DNA of 43,640 nt from Oscillospiraceae bacterium (lineage in GTDB: Bacteria > Bacillota > Clostridia > Oscillospirales > Ruminococcaceae): assembly GCA_017481565.1 (NCBI GenBank), contig JAFUOZ010000112.1:1-43640 (forward strand). Direction: 5' to 3'. Under the pieces are notes generated by a model. That model saw only the letters and a list, made by a program, of their open reading frames with translations. It was not told the origin of the DNA and made no database searches. The position numbers were made by a program, and so were the translations under genes. Of this stretch, positions 40,400 through 43,640 are shown piece after piece; position 1 is the stretch's first letter, and each line of letters starts with the position of its first letter.

Positions 40400-41377
40400 A
40401 TGACACTTTTACCCTCTTTGATACTAAGCGCAGTAATGTTTTTATCAACTCCCGATGCGCTCACCGAAAAAGAAGCTACCGAAACACCCTGCAAGGAAAA
40501 CTATTACGGTTATGAAATTGATATGGGTGAAATTGCAGGAACAGAAGTTGCGGAGGAGCTTAATGAGTATAAGACGGAATTTAAAGATTTTATAAATAAT
40601 GCTGTTGACAGTGTTGTAGATTATGATAAAAAACACAAACGCAATATCTTTCCCAAATCCAAATATGTATATCTGAATACTGAAAACATAGATTTCAATG
40701 ATCCTGATAAAATCGCTGTACATAAAGTCTATGATTCATATACCTCTTTTGAATATAACGCTGATTACGATACTTTTTTGGAAGAAGTACATTCTGCAAA
40801 CAAATGGCGTTGGTGCATAATAAAAAACAGTTGTGCTTTTAACGGTTGGATCTATGAAACAGACACATTTTATTCTGAAACCAAGTATATTTCCGATCCT
40901 CAATACGGAAATGATGCAATGTATATTGGCAATTACTTGTTTATAATCGACAGAATATACGGTCGTTTTTCCGAAAACCCTACAGATAATTGGGAATATA
41001 TAGCCTCAAACAGCAATTATCTCAAACAAAATATAGCCCGTCTGCTTTATGATAAAAATGAACAATGCAAAGATATCAATGTTATTATTACAGACTTCGG
41101 TTGGGAACGGACCCGTTGTGCAGTTGTTTTTGTAAACAGCAAAGCTAAATATATCTGTACATATGGTATTAACTTTTTACTATTCAACGAATATGCTGTA
41201 TCAGATACTATGCCGCAAGAGCTTAAAGACAGGCTTTTTGCAGAATACAGCCGACTTTATAATAACGCCGATCAACAAAGCGGCGACAAGGAGCTTGGAC
41301 AACACCTTAAGGCACTATATCCCTATAACATGATAGTATATTACATGCGCATTGTTCATGAGTGGAATCTTCTCTAA
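40400..41377 (+). CDS. Tandem array paralogue 2, unknown family, 325 aa
   Basis: Same family: starts MTLLPSLILSAVMFLSTPDA, then KEATETPCKEN with the fixed Cys. The variable part opens with a basic stretch (YDKKHKRN). Core motifs are kept: FEYNADYDTFLEEV, KWRWCIIKN, MYIGNYLFII, NIARLLYDKNEQCKDI, KAKYICTYGI and YNMIVYYMRI. From about residue 195 it is closest to paralogue 1 (CKDINVIITDFGWERTRCAVVF against CKDIKVIITNFGWNRSECAVLF, seen in short blocks). GAAAGGACGC precedes the ATG. It has its own promoter and terminator, a complete one-gene cassette. Confidence 0.8.
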   Translation: MTLLPSLILSAVMFLSTPDALTEKEATETPCKENYYGYEIDMGEIAGTEVAEELNEYKTEFKDFINNAVDSVVDYDKKHKRNIFPKSKYVYLNTENIDFNDPDKIAVHKVYDSYTSFEYNADYDTFLEEVHSANKWRWCIIKNSCAFNGWIYETDTFYSETKYISDPQYGNDAMYIGNYLFIIDRIYGRFSENPTDNWEYIASNSNYLKQNIARLLYDKNEQCKDINVIITDFGWERTRCAVVFVNSKAKYICTYGINFLLFNEYAVSDTMPQELKDRLFAEYSRLYNNADQQSGDKELGQHLKALYPYNMIVYYMRIVHEWNLL

Positions 41378-41384
41378 GCTTTTT

Positions 41385-41422
41385 GCAGACCTGTTACAAT
41401 ACGGTAACAGGTCTGCTTTTTT
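41385..41422 (+). terminator. Intrinsic terminator (copy 3 of 3)
   Basis: Identical 13-bp stem and AATACG loop, followed by TTTTTTATTCGGGG. The ~200 bp after it match those after copy 2 at almost every position. Confidence 0.95.
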
Positions 41423-41531
41423 ATTCGGGGTTTTTACAGTAATACGAGACTAAAAAACAACTTTTGATTACAGACAGATTTTTTTGACAATATATAATTT
41501 ATATTGCGTTGATTATTTATACATATTGTCA

Positions 41532-41561
41532 TTGACATATATTATGTTACAGTGATATAAT
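41532..41561 (+). promoter_or_regulatory. Promoter of array paralogue 3
   Basis: TTGACA (41532-41537), an 18-bp spacer, TGA plus TATAAT (41556-41561). It also has to serve paralogues 4 and 5, which have no promoter of their own. Confidence 0.85.
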
Positions 41562-41594
41562 AAAGTATATCAACACACCGAAAGGACGCTTTTT

Positions 41595-42572
41595 ATGACA
41601 CTTTTATCATCTTTGATACTAAGCGCAGTAATGTTTTTATCAGCTCCCGATGCGCTTACCCAAAAAGAAGCTACCGAAACACCTTGCAAGGAAAACTATT
41701 ACGGTTATGAAATTGATATGGGCGAAATTGCAGGAACAGAAGTTGCGGAGGAGCTTAATGAATATAAAACGGAATTCAGGGATTTTATAAAATATGCTGT
41801 AAAAAATGAGCTGATAAATGTGACAAGCTTAGAGGAACGAAATTATGAACTGCCTAAAATATCGGATATAGATTTTAATGACAATAAAAAAATATCTACA
41901 CAACGCTACAGCGGAAAATACAACTCTTATGAATATAATGCTGACTATGAAAGTGTTTATAACGAGGTTTCCGACACGGAATACTGGCGATGGGATATGC
42001 GCATAGGCGACAGCATATATGCAGGCTTTATCCGACACAGCGATAAATTTTACCATGATTTCGAATTAAAAGCAACCGACTTTGTAGGCGGTAAGGGTTA
42101 TGAACACGATATACTCTGCGTGGGAAATTACGAAATTCAGCTTGACCATACAATTATCGAAAACAATAACCGCTGGTCTAAGGGAAATGTAGATTATCTG
42201 AGTGACCACATGAAAATAAATATTGCACGTCTGCTTTACGAAAAAGGCGAAAAATCAAAGAATATAAAAACCCTGAATGTTATTTTAAATCAACAGCGTT
42301 TCAACTGCATAATAATTTTTGTTGATGATAAAGCAAAATATATATGCTCTGAAGGTACGCGATTTGACTTGTTTGACAGCTTATCTGTCGAATTTAAGGA
42401 AGATACACCCGAGCATATAAAAAATACTCTCACTGCCTTTCGTGACCGTCATTTTTTCAATGGTTATCTACCTTATGAAAGCACTGACCCCGATAGAATT
42501 ATAAAAACGTTGTTCCCATATAATCAGATAATGTATTATATGCCGCTTGTTATGAAATATCAGATAATTTGA
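41595..42572 (+). CDS. Tandem array paralogue 3, unknown family, 325 aa
   Basis: Conserved start MTLLSSLILSAVMFLSAPDA and KEATETPCKENYYGYEID, then the most diverged middle of the set. Core motifs are still visible: YEYNADYE, YWRWDMRIGDSIYAGF, VGNYEIQLD, NIARLLYEKGEKSKNI, IIFVDDKAKYICSEG and YNQIMYYMPL. The C-terminal third resembles paralogue 4 more than 1 or 2 (KEDTPEHI, IIFVDD), so two sub-types exist. No terminator follows; the gap to the next paralogue is only 48 bp. Confidence 0.8.
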   Translation: MTLLSSLILSAVMFLSAPDALTQKEATETPCKENYYGYEIDMGEIAGTEVAEELNEYKTEFRDFIKYAVKNELINVTSLEERNYELPKISDIDFNDNKKISTQRYSGKYNSYEYNADYESVYNEVSDTEYWRWDMRIGDSIYAGFIRHSDKFYHDFELKATDFVGGKGYEHDILCVGNYEIQLDHTIIENNNRWSKGNVDYLSDHMKINIARLLYEKGEKSKNIKTLNVILNQQRFNCIIIFVDDKAKYICSEGTRFDLFDSLSVEFKEDTPEHIKNTLTAFRDRHFFNGYLPYESTDPDRIIKTLFPYNQIMYYMPLVMKYQII

Positions 42573-42620
42573 CCCAAAGCTTAAAAACAAAGTATATAAC
42601 ACCCCGAAAGGACGCTTTTT

Positions 42621-43565
42621 ATGACACTTTTATCATCTTTGATACTAAGCGCAGTAATGTTTTTATCAACGCCCGATGCGCTGAACCAAAAAGAAGCTAC
42701 CGAAACACCCTGCAAGGAAAACTTTTACGGTTATGAAATTGATATAGGCGAAATTGCAGGAACTATGGTTGCGGAGGAGCTTAATGAGTATAAGACGGAA
42801 TTCAGGGATTTTATAAATAACGCTGTTGAACATAACAATCAGAAATATAAAACAGCTTATGAGCATTTAACATTATCCGATATTGATTTTAATGATCCGA
42901 ATAAGATCTCTTCATATACATTTTACAAAAAATACTCTCCCTGTGAATATAACGCCAAATATGATGATGTTCTTTCCAATGTGGCAGATACAGAATATTA
43001 TAACTGGTATATCACCAAAAACAACACCGTTTATTCAGGGTTTATATATAAAAACAGGTATTACTGCTTTGAACCCGAATACAAATACGGCAGCGAAATG
43101 CGCATTGGTAATTATAAAATTACTATCGACACCATTTTTGACGGAACCCATTTCGGCGGCTGGTTAAACCGTGACCCCGGATATTCAAGCGAATGTATAA
43201 AGCAGAATATCGGCAGACTTCTTTATGAAAATGGCGAAAAGAACCACAAGGTAAAATGTATACCTGTTTATTTTCTGGTGGATTTTCACCCAAACTGCAT
43301 TATTATTTTTGTCGATGATACAGCAAAATACATTTCAACGCTTTCAATAAATTTCAGACTGCTCGGAAAAAAAACTTTAAAAGAAGATACTCCCGAACAT
43401 ATACGAAATCTGCTTGAAAGTGAAAACAAACGGCTGTATTTTAATGCTGATTCCGAAACCTTTGAAATATGTGAACCTCATCTTGTTCTAAAAAGCCTTA
43501 TGCCATATAATCAGATAATTTATTATATGAAGCTTATTGACGAATGGGGCGTATATTTAACATAA
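42621..43565 (+). CDS. Tandem array paralogue 4, unknown family, 314 aa
   Basis: Start MTLLSSLILSAVMFLSTPDAL followed by the shared KEATETPCKEN block with Cys31. Core motifs: CEYNAKYDDV, YNWYITKNNTVYSGF, RIGNYKITID, NIGRLLYENGEKN, IIFVDDTAKYIS and YNQIIYYMKL. The 48-bp spacer before it keeps only the last part of the cassette leader (AAAGTATAT...CCCCGAAAGGACGC), so the terminator and promoter seen before paralogues 2 and 3 have been lost and it depends on paralogue 3 transcription. Confidence 0.8.
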   Translation: MTLLSSLILSAVMFLSTPDALNQKEATETPCKENFYGYEIDIGEIAGTMVAEELNEYKTEFRDFINNAVEHNNQKYKTAYEHLTLSDIDFNDPNKISSYTFYKKYSPCEYNAKYDDVLSNVADTEYYNWYITKNNTVYSGFIYKNRYYCFEPEYKYGSEMRIGNYKITIDTIFDGTHFGGWLNRDPGYSSECIKQNIGRLLYENGEKNHKVKCIPVYFLVDFHPNCIIIFVDDTAKYISTLSINFRLLGKKTLKEDTPEHIRNLLESENKRLYFNADSETFEICEPHLVLKSLMPYNQIIYYMKLIDEWGVYLT

Positions 43566-43581
43566 CGAAAGGACGATTTTT

Positions 43582-43640
43582 ATGACACTTTTATCATCTT
43601 TGATACTAAGCGCAGTAATGTTTTTATCAGCTCCCGATGC
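43582..43640 (+). CDS. Tandem array paralogue 5, cut by the window end (partial)
   Basis: GAAAGGACG and an ATG at 43582 open another copy (MTLLSSLILSAVMFLSAPD), 16 bp after paralogue 4. Only 19 codons are in the window. The array therefore continues beyond the right edge. Confidence 0.85.
   Translation, partial: MTLLSSLILSAVMFLSAPD

Noticed and set aside
37985..41422. Identical spaced repeats as a possible CRISPR array
   Set aside because: The three identical units are about 1.2-2.2 kb apart, each follows a gene and each forms a perfect hairpin with a T-run, so they are terminators.

Overview
The window looks like chromosome from a strictly anaerobic, low-to-moderate GC Firmicute of the Ruminococcus / Oscillospiraceae type. 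This is inference from three things: consensus sigma-A promoters with AGGAGG ribosome sites, a single-chain pyruvate:ferredoxin oxidoreductase, and a complete type IV pilus locus beside a Gram-positive style division and cell-wall (dcw) cluster. MurE carries the DNPR motif of meso-diaminopimelate enzymes. No tRNA, rRNA, CRISPR array or transposase gene was seen.

1-13.9 kb is a type IV pilus locus. Two pilins (73-1264), pilT and pilB (1776-4650) and a six-gene assembly operon (13837 down to 6043: pilC, a pilM-pilN fusion, pilO, a very large PilX/GspK-like protein, PilV-like and PilW-like minor pilins) run on the minus strand. The prepilin peptidase pilD is alone on the plus strand. Each unit has its own promoter and/or terminator, so pilins, motors, peptidase and assembly platform can be expressed separately.

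14.1-21.5 kb is a mixed region on the minus strand. It holds a degenerate MNT-like/HEPN pair with an amidohydrolase, two small membrane proteins, tatD-azlC-azlD, an AI-2E-family permease and a guanine-deaminase-like gene. The spacers carry a small family of TTAA-bounded palindromic elements and one MITE-like element with 15-bp inverted ends.

21.5-33.0 kb is the dcw cluster, read from mraZ (32890) downwards: mraZ, rsmH, ftsL, a PASTA transpeptidase, a murE-murF fusion, a MraY homologue that has lost its catalytic motifs, ftsW and murG. MurE-F would build UDP-MurNAc-pentapeptide, MurG would convert lipid I to lipid II, and FtsW plus the PBP would polymerise and crosslink it. The MraY step appears not to be encoded here in active form.

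33.4-38.0 kb switches to the plus strand with a metallophosphoesterase and a highly expressed-looking PFOR. 38.2 kb to the end is an A/T-rich accessory region: a papain-like cysteine peptidase with an Asn-rich N-terminus, co-transcribed with the first of at least five tandem paralogues of an unrecognised family. Each paralogue has an almost invariant first ~66 residues (hydrophobic start, one fixed Cys) and a strongly diverged remainder. Two of them are preceded by a nearly identical terminator-promoter-RBS block, whose terminator is the same hairpin that ends PFOR. This expanding cassette array is the most promising undescribed system in the window; the dead MraY in the dcw cluster is second.
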